In this document: positions 1 to 8,308 of the stretch, in pieces
Layout: each line of letters begins with the position of its first letter
Position numbering within the stretch: the stretch's first letter is position 1
DNA from: Terrimesophilobacter sp036565765
GTDB taxonomy: Bacteria > Actinomycetota > Actinomycetes > Actinomycetales > Microbacteriaceae
Direction: 5' to 3' (one strand)
Length of the DNA: 10,664 nucleotides
NCBI RefSeq assembly: GCF_036565765.1
Contig: NZ_DATCXP010000255.1
The notes under the pieces: generated by a model
What the model was told of the DNA's origin: nothing
What the model saw: only the letters and a program-made list of their open reading frames with translations
The model's database searches: none
Translations under genes and position numbers: made by a program

Positions 1-1458
<1,458 letters not shown>

Positions 1459-1472
1459 TAGCCTGACTGGCG

Positions 1473-3530
1473 ATGACTGATCACCGCCCGCGCGAGCGCG
1501 CCACGAAGGTTTCCCACTTCCTTCCCCACGTTCAGGGTCTGCGGGCGGTCGCCGTGCTGCTCGTGGTGTTCTACCACGTGTGGCCCGGGCGGCTTTCGGG
1601 GGGCTACATCGGGGTCGACATCTTCTTCGTCATCTCCGGATTCCTCATCACGGGGCAGCTTGCCCGCGAGTTGGAGCGCACCGGGCGGATCGCGCTGCCG
1701 AGCTTCTGGGCGAAGCGTGCGAGACGCCTCCTCCCGGCCGCGATCACGGTGCTCGTGTTCTGCTCGCTCGCCGTGCTGTTCCTGCTGCCGCTCTCGAGTC
1801 TCGTCGCCGAGGCGAGGGAGATCCTGGCCAGCACGTTCTACGTCGAGAACTGGCAACTCGCTCTGGGTTCCGTTGACTATCTCGCCTCACACGATGCGAC
1901 GACCGTCCAGCACTACTGGTCGCTCGCCCTCGAGGAGCAGTTCTACCTGATCTGGCCGCTCATGCTGCTCGGCTCGACCTGGCTCGGCGTGAAATTCTTC
2001 GCGGCGAAGCGGTGGTTGCCGATGGTCGGTGTCGTCGCGGTCGTGAGCGTACTGTCGCTCCTGGCCTCCGTCCTGTACACGAACTCGAACCCGGCAGAGG
2101 CGTACTTCGTGACCTACACCCGGTTCTGGGAGTTCGGGGCGGGCGCGATCCTGGCACTGGTCCCCCGGCTTCGCCCGTCCGGCGCGTGGTGGCCGAACAT
2201 CATCGGCTATGCGGGGCTGGCCATGATCCTCGCGGCCGGCTGGTTCTTCGACCGTGACACCCCCTTCCCCGGTTACACCGCGCTGCTGCCCGTGATCGGC
2301 ACGGCCATGGTCATCACGACCGATCGGGCGAAGCACTGGTGGGATGTCGGCAGCGTGCTGGGCGGGCGACCGCAGCGCTTCGTCGGTGACATCTCCTACT
2401 CGCTCTACCTGTGGCACTGGCCGCTCATCATCGTCGCGCCGTACATTCCGGGCTGGGGACTGTCCGGGCTGAACCGCGTCGCGCTCATCGCGGTCTGCTT
2501 CCTCCTGGCCTGGCTCACGAAGAAGTTCATCGAGGATCCGACCAGGAGCTGGAAGTTCTTCACGGTGCGGAAGCCGCGATTCACCTATGCGGGCGTGATC
2601 GCGCTCATGGCAGTGTCGAGCCTGTTCGTCGGCGCGGCCTGGGTCGTGAACCACCCCCGCTACGAGGCTGCGGCGGCGGAACTGCAGCAGATCCGGGACA
2701 ACCCCCCGGACTGCTTCGGTGCGCTCGCCGCACCGGACTGCCAGAATCCGGACCTGGCTGCCGCCATCATCCCGAGTCCCGGCTTCGGCAATGCCGACTC
2801 CCCAGGCCACGCGGAGTGCTTCGTCCAGCTCAACGAGTCGGCTGTGAAGTCATGCCACTTCGGATCCGACGCCGCGAGTGCCCCCCGCGTCGCGCTGATC
2901 GGCGACAGCCACGCCTACCAGTACATCGAGACGCTCGTGTCGCTCGCCGAGGAGCGGGGCTGGTCGCTCACGACCTACCTCAAGGGCGCTTGCCCGTGGA
3001 CGACCGCGCCGGTGAGCGGGCCGAGCCCGGCGTTCACCGCATCCTGCGACGACTGGCGGGCGAACCTCGCCGACGAACTCGCGACGGAAAAACCGTACGA
3101 CGTCGTGTTCACCGCCGCACTCGCGCACACCCCGTACACGGTGAGTGCCGCCGACCATGACACGGTGCTGCGCGACGGATTCGCGAACGCCTGGAAGCAG
3201 GCCGGCACGGCCGCGATCGTGACGATCGTCGACAACCCGGACTTCGAGGAGGACCCGAACAAGTGCCTGCGCAACGCACCGGCGTCCTCGTGCACCGAAT
3301 TGCGCAAGGACGTCCTGGATGCGGTGGATCCGCTCGCGCTCGCCGGCGCGGAAGCGGGGGCCACGGTGCTCGACTTCACCGACAGCTACTGCGACGACAC
3401 GGTGTGCTTCAGCGTGATCGGCGGCGCGAACGTCTACCGCGACCAGGACCACCTCACGCGCACGTTCGCGCTCACGCTCGGCCCCGCGATCGGTGCGGCG
3501 ATCGCCGCTGCCATCGCCTCGGGCCGCTGA
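1473..3530 (+). CDS. Membrane acyltransferase (AT3/OafA family) fused to an SGNH domain
   Basis: Predicted O-acyltransferase that moves an acyl group, usually acetyl, across the membrane and onto an extracytoplasmic glycan. It has 685 residues, the usual size of two-domain AT3-SGNH proteins. Residues about 15-405 are the multi-spanning acyltransferase-3 domain, starting HVQGLRAVAVLLVVFYH with the conserved R-x10-H pair (Arg24, His35), then GGYIGVDIFFVISGFLIT and FWAKRARRLLPA. After the last membrane helix (about 372-394), a 290-residue exported domain carries the SGNH block I GDSHA (Ser479, bases 2901-2915) and a final DQDHLT with Asp657/His660 or Asp659/His660 as the catalytic Asp-His block. 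Ten cysteines lie in this outer part, an even number consistent with disulfides. The ATG at 1473 has no good Shine-Dalgarno. A TANNNT hexamer (1459-1464) lies 8 bases upstream, so a short or leaderless transcript is possible, as is read-through from clpB. The natural acceptor (teichoic acid, arabinogalactan-like polymer, exopolysaccharide or peptidoglycan) cannot be told; neighbouring genes do not help. Confidence 0.93.
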   Translation: MTDHRPRERATKVSHFLPHVQGLRAVAVLLVVFYHVWPGRLSGGYIGVDIFFVISGFLITGQLARELERTGRIALPSFWAKRARRLLPAAITVLVFCSLAVLFLLPLSSLVAEAREILASTFYVENWQLALGSVDYLASHDATTVQHYWSLALEEQFYLIWPLMLLGSTWLGVKFFAAKRWLPMVGVVAVVSVLSLLASVLYTNSNPAEAYFVTYTRFWEFGAGAILALVPRLRPSGAWWPNIIGYAGLAMILAAGWFFDRDTPFPGYTALLPVIGTAMVITTDRAKHWWDVGSVLGGRPQRFVGDISYSLYLWHWPLIIVAPYIPGWGLSGLNRVALIAVCFLLAWLTKKFIEDPTRSWKFFTVRKPRFTYAGVIALMAVSSLFVGAAWVVNHPRYEAAAAELQQIRDNPPDCFGALAAPDCQNPDLAAAIIPSPGFGNADSPGHAECFVQLNESAVKSCHFGSDAASAPRVALIGDSHAYQYIETLVSLAEERGWSLTTYLKGACPWTTAPVSGPSPAFTASCDDWRANLADELATEKPYDVVFTAALAHTPYTVSAADHDTVLRDGFANAWKQAGTAAIVTIVDNPDFEEDPNKCLRNAPASSCTELRKDVLDAVDPLALAGAEAGATVLDFTDSYCDDTVCFSVIGGANVYRDQDHLTRTFALTLGPAIGAAIAAAIASGR

Positions 3531-3581
3531 CGCCTCAAGACCTGAACGATGCGGACAATGACGTGCGCGGCGGAAAGACCG

Positions 3582-4229
3582 TCAGGTGGTGACCACCTCG
3601 GCCGTGAGGACCTCGAGCTTGTCAGGTGATGCGGATCCGGCGCGAGCAACGTTCGATCGGGCGAGCGCGACCGCGACGCAGGTCGCAACGGCGAGCACGC
3701 CGAGGGCCGTGAGGCCGGCTTCGGGGGCGGTGCTCCAGACGCCATGGAACAGGAACAGCGCAGTGACCGTGCAGCTCGGGATGCCCAGGAGGATGAGGAA
3801 CCAGGCGGTGAACCTGGTGAGGGCCGACTTGCCGAGCGCGAGCAGCAGGAAGAACAGCGTCCACATGATCGCCCAGGTCAGCCAGATCACCGCGTAGATC
3901 GGGTCCGTGCCGATGCTGATCACGGCGTGGTAGAGCGCGAGCGCGGCGACGAACGCGCTGAACCACCCGAACCCCTCCGGTTCCAGTTTCAGCAGGATGT
4001 TCAGCCCGAAGTACAGGTAGGTGACCCCGAACAGATAAGTCGGCCAGGTGCTGTTGATGACCGCCGCATCCGCACTGTTCTGGATGAGGATGATCGTGGG
4101 CAGGATGACCTGCATCGAGCCGACGAACAGGTTGAGGATGGCCGCGCTGCGCGCAGGGACGATGCCGAGCGAGTTCAGGCCGTTGACCAGCAGGACGATG
4201 CCGACGAAGAGGAGTCCGATGTTTCCCAT
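3582..4229 (-). CDS. AmiS/UreI-family amide or urea channel
   Basis: Inner-membrane channel or transporter for urea or short amides. The protein has 215 residues, starting MGNIGLLFVGIVLLVNGL, the typical N-terminus of AmiS/UreI proteins, followed by RSAAILNLFVGSMQV. The YLYFGLN (71-77) and VIWLTWAIMWTLFF (114-127) stretches match the positions of YLYAAIN and IIWLAWGVLWL in Helicobacter UreI as I recall it. Hydrophobic segments lie at about 3-20, 29-49, 64-82, 88-104, 112-132, 139-160 and 170-190, so there may be one more than the six of UreI. I chose the ATG at 4229 because the frame further upstream (to 4412) is Arg/Pro-rich and lies inside the hydrolase gene. The start is 8 bases after the hydrolase stop, with a weak GGAAG-like element in the end of that gene, so the two are almost certainly one operon and may be translationally coupled. 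There are no urease genes here, so an amide cleaved by the neighbouring hydrolase is the more likely cargo (inference). Confidence 0.9.
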   Translation of the reverse strand: MGNIGLLFVGIVLLVNGLNSLGIVPARSAAILNLFVGSMQVILPTIILIQNSADAAVINSTWPTYLFGVTYLYFGLNILLKLEPEGFGWFSAFVAALALYHAVISIGTDPIYAVIWLTWAIMWTLFFLLLALGKSALTRFTAWFLILLGIPSCTVTALFLFHGVWSTAPEAGLTALGVLAVATCVAVALARSNVARAGSASPDKLEVLTAEVVTT

Positions 4230-4237
4230 GAGTCGCT

Positions 4238-4939
4238 CTAGCTTCCGAGCAGGTCGAGGAAGGTGTCCGAGGAGATCACCGGGGCGAAGAACTGGTTGAT
4301 GCGCTGGAACGCGGCGCGCTCCGAATTCGGGTTGTGGCACCCCGTCGCGTCGCCGATGACGATCGGCAAGAGCCCGTTGTCGCGGGCGGCCCGTGCGTTG
4401 CCTTCGACGCACCAGTCGGTGTGGATCCCGGTGATCACAACGACCTCGACCTTCTTGCGCGCGAGCTCGAGCGGCAGGTCCGTGCCGACGAACGCAGTCT
4501 GCAAGGCCTTCTCGAAGAGTTCGTTGTCGCCGGGGCGCACCAGGTCGCGCAACTCTGGGACGAGCTCGTTGTCCCAGGCGATCTGCTCAGGGCTCGCGTC
4601 GATGGCTCCTGTCCAGGAGGAGTACTGCACCGCGTCGAAGACGGTCTGCGGGTAGGTCTGCCGGAAGACGGAGTAGCCGATCCAGTTGAACGAGACGAAG
4701 TTGGCACGCTCACGGGCAGCCTCGACGGAGCGCACGGTGGCCTCGAGACTGCCGCGCAGATCGTGCCGCTCCGCGTACTGCACACCGCCCGGCTTGTAGA
4801 GGGAGTTCGACTGGCTCACCGAGAGGAATGCGGCGGGGCGGCGAAGGATCTCCCGCAGGTCCAGGCGCTTCCAGTGGGCGGCGAGTTCGGGGATCGAATC
4901 GATGTTCGTTGTCGGAAAGTCGGTGTCGATGAGCGTCAT
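4238..4939 (-). CDS. Isochorismatase-fold cysteine hydrolase, catalytic Asp apparently replaced
   Basis: Member of the isochorismatase-like hydrolase superfamily (nicotinamidase, biuret amidohydrolase, N-carbamoylsarcosine amidase and relatives), which cleave amides or carbamoyl groups with an Asp-Lys-Cys triad. It has 233 residues. The nucleophile region is clear: VVITGIHTDWCVEGNARAARD with Cys177, followed by PIVIGDATG. Lys144 in FEKALQTAFVGTDL fits the catalytic lysine. The first block, normally like LLVIDMQND, reads AFLSVSQSNS (37-46), so the catalytic Asp position is Ser42. The codon is AGC and the frame is clean, so this is not an obvious sequencing slip. The ATG at 4939 is supported by a strong Shine-Dalgarno, AGGAGGA, 6 bases upstream. 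It is the first gene of an operon with the AmiS/UreI-type channel, suggesting hydrolysis of a small amide entering through it. The exact substrate is unknown, and the Ser42 change leaves open altered chemistry or a non-catalytic role. Confidence 0.85.
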   Translation of the reverse strand: MTLIDTDFPTTNIDSIPELAAHWKRLDLREILRRPAAFLSVSQSNSLYKPGGVQYAERHDLRGSLEATVRSVEAARERANFVSFNWIGYSVFRQTYPQTVFDAVQYSSWTGAIDASPEQIAWDNELVPELRDLVRPGDNELFEKALQTAFVGTDLPLELARKKVEVVVITGIHTDWCVEGNARAARDNGLLPIVIGDATGCHNPNSERAAFQRINQFFAPVISSDTFLDLLGS

Positions 4940-4945
4940 AGTTGT

Positions 4946-4952
4946 TCCTCCT
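4946..4952 (-). promoter_or_regulatory. Shine-Dalgarno of the hydrolase operon
   Basis: On the minus strand this reads AGGAGGA and ends 6 bases before the ATG at 4939. It is the best ribosome binding site in the window and decides the hydrolase start. Confidence 0.85.
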
Positions 4953-4965
4953 GTTTGATCTCAAC

Positions 4966-4971
4966 AGGCTA
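4966..4971 (-). promoter_or_regulatory. Candidate -10 box for the hydrolase/channel operon
   Basis: The minus strand reads TAGCCT, fitting the actinobacterial TANNNT pattern. It would start transcription near 4959, giving a leader of about 20 bases that contains the strong Shine-Dalgarno. The expected -35 place (about 4989-4995) is a C/G run with no resemblance to TTGACA, which would suit an activator-dependent promoter. Seen by eye only. Confidence 0.4.
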
Positions 4972-4998
4972 GAAAACTGGCGAGGCGCGCGGGGGCAG

Positions 4999-5046
4999 GT
5001 GACGAAGTAAGTCGAGTCCGCGGCTCGGAATGTGACGAAGTGAGTC
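4999..5046 (-). repeat. Tandem 15-base direct repeat upstream of the hydrolase promoter
   Basis: Two copies of GACTYACTTCGTCAC (minus-strand reading) lie at 4999-5013 and 5032-5046 and differ at a single base. Their starts are 33 bases apart, about three helical turns. Relative to the candidate start near 4959 they are centred at about -47 and -80, where an activator commonly binds. They may instead be part of a dispersed intergenic repeat. Confidence 0.55.
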
Positions 5047-5061
5047 CGGCATTTCGGGGGC

Positions 5062-5135
5062 GGCTGGCGAAGAGATCTTGTGGTTCCGCCAAAGATGCCC
5101 GCCGAACCCCGAACCACAAGATCTCTTCGCCAGCC
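5062..5135. repeat. Perfect 25-bp inverted repeat, 24-base loop
   Basis: The arms at 5062-5086 and 5111-5135 are exact reverse complements, each containing the AGATCT palindrome, with a 24-base unpaired middle. The repeat lies 28 bases past the threonine aldolase stop on the minus strand and upstream of the hydrolase promoter region. As RNA it would form a long stable hairpin that could end or stabilise the aldolase transcript, but no U-run follows on either strand. A REP- or MITE-like intergenic element is equally possible. Apart from this repeat, the direct repeat and the -10 candidate, I see nothing in the gene-free stretch 4940-5163. Confidence 0.85.
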
Positions 5136-5163
5136 TCAAGAACCGCCGGAAACATCGGGTGGG

Positions 5164-6231
5164 TTAGGCGGCGAGCTCCTGCACGATTGCGGTGACGAAC
5201 GCGTCGACGTCGGCCTCCGTCGTGTCGAAGGAGCACATCCAGCGCACCTCGCGGGTGGCCGGATTCCAGTCGTAGAAGCGGAACTTCTCGCGCAACCGGT
5301 CGGCGACACCGGGCGGGAGCACCGCGAACACCGCATTCGATTCCGTCTTCTGCGAGAACGCGAGCCCCGCGATCGCCCCGCTCGCAAGCTGGTCCTCGAG
5401 TGAGCGGCGCAGATGGCTCGCCATCGCGTTCGCGTGGTGGGCGGAGCGCAGCCACAGGTTGTCGCTCAGGAGCGCGAGGAACTGGGCGGAAACGAATCGC
5501 ATCTTCGAGGCGAGCTGCATGTTGAGCTTGCGCAGGTAGAGGAGACCGTCGGCCGCCTCCGGGTTGAGAACGACGATCGCCTCACCGTAGAGGATGCCGT
5601 TCTTCGTGCCGCCGAAGCTCAGGAGATCGATCCCGGCATCCGTCGTGAACGCGCGCAGGGGGAGGCCCAGTGCCGCAGCGGCGTTCGCGATCCGCGCACC
5701 GTCCATGTGCACGGTCATGCCCTTCGAGTGGGCGTGGTCGGTGATGGCCTTCAGCTCTGCGACCGTGTAGAGCGTTCCGAGCTCCGTCGTCTGGGTGAGG
5801 CTCACGGCGAGCGGCTGCGCGCGGTGTTCGTCTCCCCAGCCCCAGGCCTCCCGGTCCACGAGCTCGGGGGTGAGCTTGCCGTCGGGGGTCTCGACCGTGA
5901 GCAGTTTCAGCCCGCTGATGCGCTCCGGCGCGCCATTCTCGTCGGTGTTGATGTGCGCCGTCTTGCTTGTGACGACGGCGCCCCAACGCGGCAGCATGCT
6001 CGTGAGCGCCGTGACATTCGCGCCGGTGCCGTTGAACACGGGGAACACCTCAGCAGTCTCGCCGAAGTGCTGTCTGATGACGTCGTGGAGCCGCTCGGTG
6101 TAGACGTCCTCGCCATAGGAGATCTGATGGCCGCCGTTCGCATCGGCGATCGCCTGGAGGACCTCGGGGTGGGCGCCGGCGTAGTTGTCGCTTGCGAATC
6201 CGCGGAGGTTCGGGTCATGAAGTTGAGTCAC
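5164..6231 (-). CDS. ltaE: Low-specificity L-threonine aldolase (PLP enzyme)
   Basis: Cytosolic fold-type I PLP enzyme that splits L-threonine or L-allo-threonine into glycine and acetaldehyde. The 355-residue length is normal for the family. Visible signatures are the N-terminal FASDNYAGAHPEV (family form: FxSDNxxGxHPxV), YGEDVYTERL (39-48), FNGTGANVTAL (66-76) for phosphate binding, His93 in SKTAHIN for ring stacking, HMDGARIAN (175-183) with Asp177 contacting the PLP nitrogen, and SFGGTKNG with Lys210 as the Schiff-base lysine. FGGTKNG is the form found in one bacterial branch, in place of the SKGLGAPVGS form. I chose the GTG at 6231: it gives the standard N-terminus, a GAGAGA element sits about 8 bases upstream, and the nearest upstream ATG is out of frame. 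It stands between two long inverted repeats and has no pathway neighbour, so its own transcript is likely. Beta-eliminating lyase activity on related amino acids is the alternative. Confidence 0.92.
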   Translation of the reverse strand: MTQLHDPNLRGFASDNYAGAHPEVLQAIADANGGHQISYGEDVYTERLHDVIRQHFGETAEVFPVFNGTGANVTALTSMLPRWGAVVTSKTAHINTDENGAPERISGLKLLTVETPDGKLTPELVDREAWGWGDEHRAQPLAVSLTQTTELGTLYTVAELKAITDHAHSKGMTVHMDGARIANAAAALGLPLRAFTTDAGIDLLSFGGTKNGILYGEAIVVLNPEAADGLLYLRKLNMQLASKMRFVSAQFLALLSDNLWLRSAHHANAMASHLRRSLEDQLASGAIAGLAFSQKTESNAVFAVLPPGVADRLREKFRFYDWNPATREVRWMCSFDTTEADVDAFVTAIVQELAA

Positions 6232-6250
6232 CGGCCCATTCTCTCACTCA

Positions 6251-6310
6251 CGCGAGACCGCAGTTTCCGCTCGAAAAACGTCGGTTTCGAGCGGAAACTG
6301 CGGTCTCGCG
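6251..6310. repeat. Perfect 26-bp inverted repeat, 8-base loop
   Basis: The arms at 6251-6276 and 6285-6310 are exact reverse complements, with only 8 bases between them. The element begins 7 bases after the permease stop (6318, minus strand) and ends 19 bases before the aldolase GTG (6231). It would form a very stable hairpin in RNA and could terminate the ABC operon without a U-tract, as is common in actinobacteria. There is no T-run on either side. The arms are unrelated to the repeat at 5062-5135. The gap also has to hold the aldolase promoter, so the hairpin may affect aldolase transcription or translation. Confidence 0.88.
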
Positions 6311-6317
6311 GGGGAAA

Positions 6318-7421
6318 TCAGCCGCGCAGCGCCTCCGTGAACTTCACTCGGGCGCCCGTGCGCAGAAGCGCGTTCGCGTAGATGCGTGACCCGATGGCGA
6401 TGACGACCGCTGTTGTCGCCAGCAGGATCACGAGCGACACCAGGGGCTCCCACCACATCGCCTCGCCGAGGAAGATGCGCATCGGCATCCCGACCGGAGC
6501 GGAGAACGGCACGTACGACATGATGGCCAGGACGAGCGGATTGTCGTTGAAGAAGATGACGAGGAAGTACGGCAGCATCACGAGGATCATGACGGGCGAT
6601 GTGGCGTTTCCGACATCCTCCTGCCGCGAGACGAGCGATGCGGTTGCCGCGTACAGCGCCGCGAGCATGACGAACCCGAACATGAAGAACACGACGAACC
6701 AGAGGATGGGCGGCCCGAGGTCCGACAGCAGCCCGGTCTGACCCGTAGCACTCAGGCCGATCACCGCGAGCAGGGCGATTGCGGCGATCTGCGCGAACGC
6801 GAGGATGCTGTTGCCGAGCACCTTGCCCGCCATCAGTGCGCGCACCGAGATCGTCGACATGAGAATCTCGACGATGCGGGTCTGCTTCTCCTCCACGACG
6901 CTCTGGGCGATCGTCGTGCCGAAGGTGATGGCCGACATGAAGAACACCAGACCGAACGCGATCGCCGCGAAGTAGGCGAGCGCCGGGTTCACGGCGCCGG
7001 GCTTCAGGATCTCCACCTGCGGCGCAATGCTCAGCTGGGCGACGATCGACTGCGGGTAGGAGTCGAGGGCGATGACGGTGACCCCGGTCGGGGATTCCTT
7101 CTCCGCGGGCACGATCGCCGCGCTGACCGTGCCGTCGAGCACGAGCTTCTTCGCCGCCTCGACGCTGTCGACCACGTCGACCGTGAAGCCGGGGATCTTC
7201 TGGACGATCTGGGTCGCGGTTCCGGTCGCTGCGACGTGCGCCTCCTTCGCGGTGCCGCCGAGGATGCCCCCGGCGAGGATCGACCCGAGCACCGCGAGCA
7301 TGAGGATGCCGGTCGAGATGAGGAACGCCTTGCTGCGCAGCTTCATCCTGATCTCGCGCTCCGCGATGAGCCAGGTGCTCTGTGCGAATCCCGGCAGCGC
7401 GACGAACTGGTTTCCCGTCAC
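6318..7421 (-). CDS. ABC-2 type permease, NatB-like
   Basis: Membrane subunit of an ABC exporter, partner of the ATPase encoded just upstream. It has 367 residues. A cytoplasmic N-terminus with STWLIAEREIRMKLRSKAF leads into helix 1 (about 33-55), then an extracytoplasmic domain (about 56-147), then a bundle of helices at about 148-173, 205-223, 238-262, 274-292 and 325-346. The VVEEKQTRIVEILMSTISVRALMAGKVLGN stretch (175-204) is the classic coupling region of NatB/YhaP-type permeases. The start is a GTG at 7419-7421 that overlaps the ATPase stop in the 4-base form GTGA, so translation is coupled. NatB was described as a sodium exporter in Bacillus, but this family also moves drugs and peptides, so the cargo is unknown. 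Confidence 0.92.
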   Translation of the reverse strand: MTGNQFVALPGFAQSTWLIAEREIRMKLRSKAFLISTGILMLAVLGSILAGGILGGTAKEAHVAATGTATQIVQKIPGFTVDVVDSVEAAKKLVLDGTVSAAIVPAEKESPTGVTVIALDSYPQSIVAQLSIAPQVEILKPGAVNPALAYFAAIAFGLVFFMSAITFGTTIAQSVVEEKQTRIVEILMSTISVRALMAGKVLGNSILAFAQIAAIALLAVIGLSATGQTGLLSDLGPPILWFVVFFMFGFVMLAALYAATASLVSRQEDVGNATSPVMILVMLPYFLVIFFNDNPLVLAIMSYVPFSAPVGMPMRIFLGEAMWWEPLVSLVILLATTAVVIAIGSRIYANALLRTGARVKFTEALRG

Positions 7422-8302
7422 TGGATGACCTCCCTGAAGATCTGGGCGAGCGAGGCCTCGAGTGGGGCGAAGCGCAGCACCGCGCCGAGGCTGAGCGCCT
7501 TCGCGAGAACCCGCTGCGCGACATCCGGGTTCTCGGCCTGGAACACGACGTGACCGTCGTCCAGAGAGGTCACCGTGACCGAGGGCTCGCTCCGGACCCA
7601 GTCCGCCGATCCGGGCACGAGCAACTCATACCGTGCGGCGCTGTGCTCCGCGCGCAGCGCGTCACGCGAACCGGACGCCTTCACCCTGCCGTCGGCGATC
7701 ACGACGAGGTCGTCGCACAGGCGCTCGACGATGTCGAGCTGGTGGGAGGAGAACAGCACGGGCGCTCCGCGGGCAGCGTGGTCCTTGAGGACCCCCTGCA
7801 CCGTCTCGACGGCGATCGGGTCGAGTCCGGAGAACGGCTCGTCGAGGATGAGAATCTCCGGCTCGTGGACGAGCGCCGCGGCGATCTGCGCGCGCTGCTG
7901 ATTGCCGAGCGAGAGGCTCTCGACCGTGGTGTTCGCGCGCTCCTGGAGTCCGAGGCGCTCGAGCAGCGCCATCGTGGTCCTGTGCGCTGCGGCGGGGGCG
8001 ATGCCGTGGAGGCGCGCGAGGTAGACGATCTGCTCGGCGACCTTCATCTTCGGATACAGGCCCCGCTCCTCAGGCATGTAACCGAACCGCCGGCGGTCCG
8101 CGACGCCGAGGGGCTTCCCGTCGAGGGTGACGGTGCCGGAGTCCGAGGACAGTACGCCGAGGATGATGCGCATCGTGGTCGTCTTGCCCGAGCCGTTCGC
8201 GCCCACGAACCCGGTCATCCGGCCGCCGCTCACGGTGAAGCTCACGTCGTGGAGGACCTGCCGCGAGCCGAACGAGCGGGTGACCTTCGATACCTCAAGC
8301 AC
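7418..8302 (-). CDS. ABC transporter ATPase, NatA-like
   Basis: Cytoplasmic ATPase that powers the NatB-like permease. It has 294 residues. The nucleotide-binding domain (1-about 215) has Walker A GANGSGKT (34-41), the Q-loop region FGYMPEERGLYPKMKV (73-88), the signature SLGNQQR (131-137), the LSLGN form usual in NatA-type proteins rather than LSGGQ, Walker B ILILDEP with Glu155, the D-loop SGLDP and the H-loop His187. All are intact. A C-terminal domain of about 80 residues follows, as in NatA/YhaQ-type ATPases. The GTG at 8302 starts the protein directly at MLEVSKVTRSFG and lacks a Shine-Dalgarno. A TAGGGT -10-like box is 6 bases upstream, which would give a leaderless transcript. The gene also lies only 30 bases after the SRPBCC gene, so it may share that operon. 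Confidence 0.94.
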   Translation of the reverse strand: MLEVSKVTRSFGSRQVLHDVSFTVSGGRMTGFVGANGSGKTTTMRIILGVLSSDSGTVTLDGKPLGVADRRRFGYMPEERGLYPKMKVAEQIVYLARLHGIAPAAAHRTTMALLERLGLQERANTTVESLSLGNQQRAQIAAALVHEPEILILDEPFSGLDPIAVETVQGVLKDHAARGAPVLFSSHQLDIVERLCDDLVVIADGRVKASGSRDALRAEHSAARYELLVPGSADWVRSEPSVTVTSLDDGHVVFQAENPDVAQRVLAKALSLGAVLRFAPLEASLAQIFREVIQ

Positions 8303-8308
8303 CCGTCA

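Noticed and set aside
1887..2810. 307-codon minus-strand open frame opposite the acyltransferase
   Set aside because: Antisense shadow with low-complexity Arg/Glu/Gly/Asp composition and no motif.
3584..3598. Near-palindrome AGGTGGT-G-ACCACCT at the 3' end of the channel gene as a terminator
   Set aside because: A one-base centre cannot form a hairpin loop, and the bases encode the EVVTT C-terminus. I see no convincing terminator between the convergent genes at 3531-3581.
4230..4412. Upstream extension of the AmiS/UreI frame
   Set aside because: The extra 61 residues are Arg/Pro-rich and lie inside the hydrolase gene; the family start MGNIGLL matches the ATG at 4229.
5413..6381. 322-codon plus-strand open frame opposite the threonine aldolase
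   Set aside because: Antisense shadow of a gene with clear PLP-enzyme motifs; it also runs through the inverted repeat and shows no domain.
6244..7524. 426-codon minus-strand open frame in another frame over the permease
   Set aside because: Arg/Ala/Gly/Pro-rich product in an alternative frame of the NatB-like gene; it reads through the long inverted repeat.
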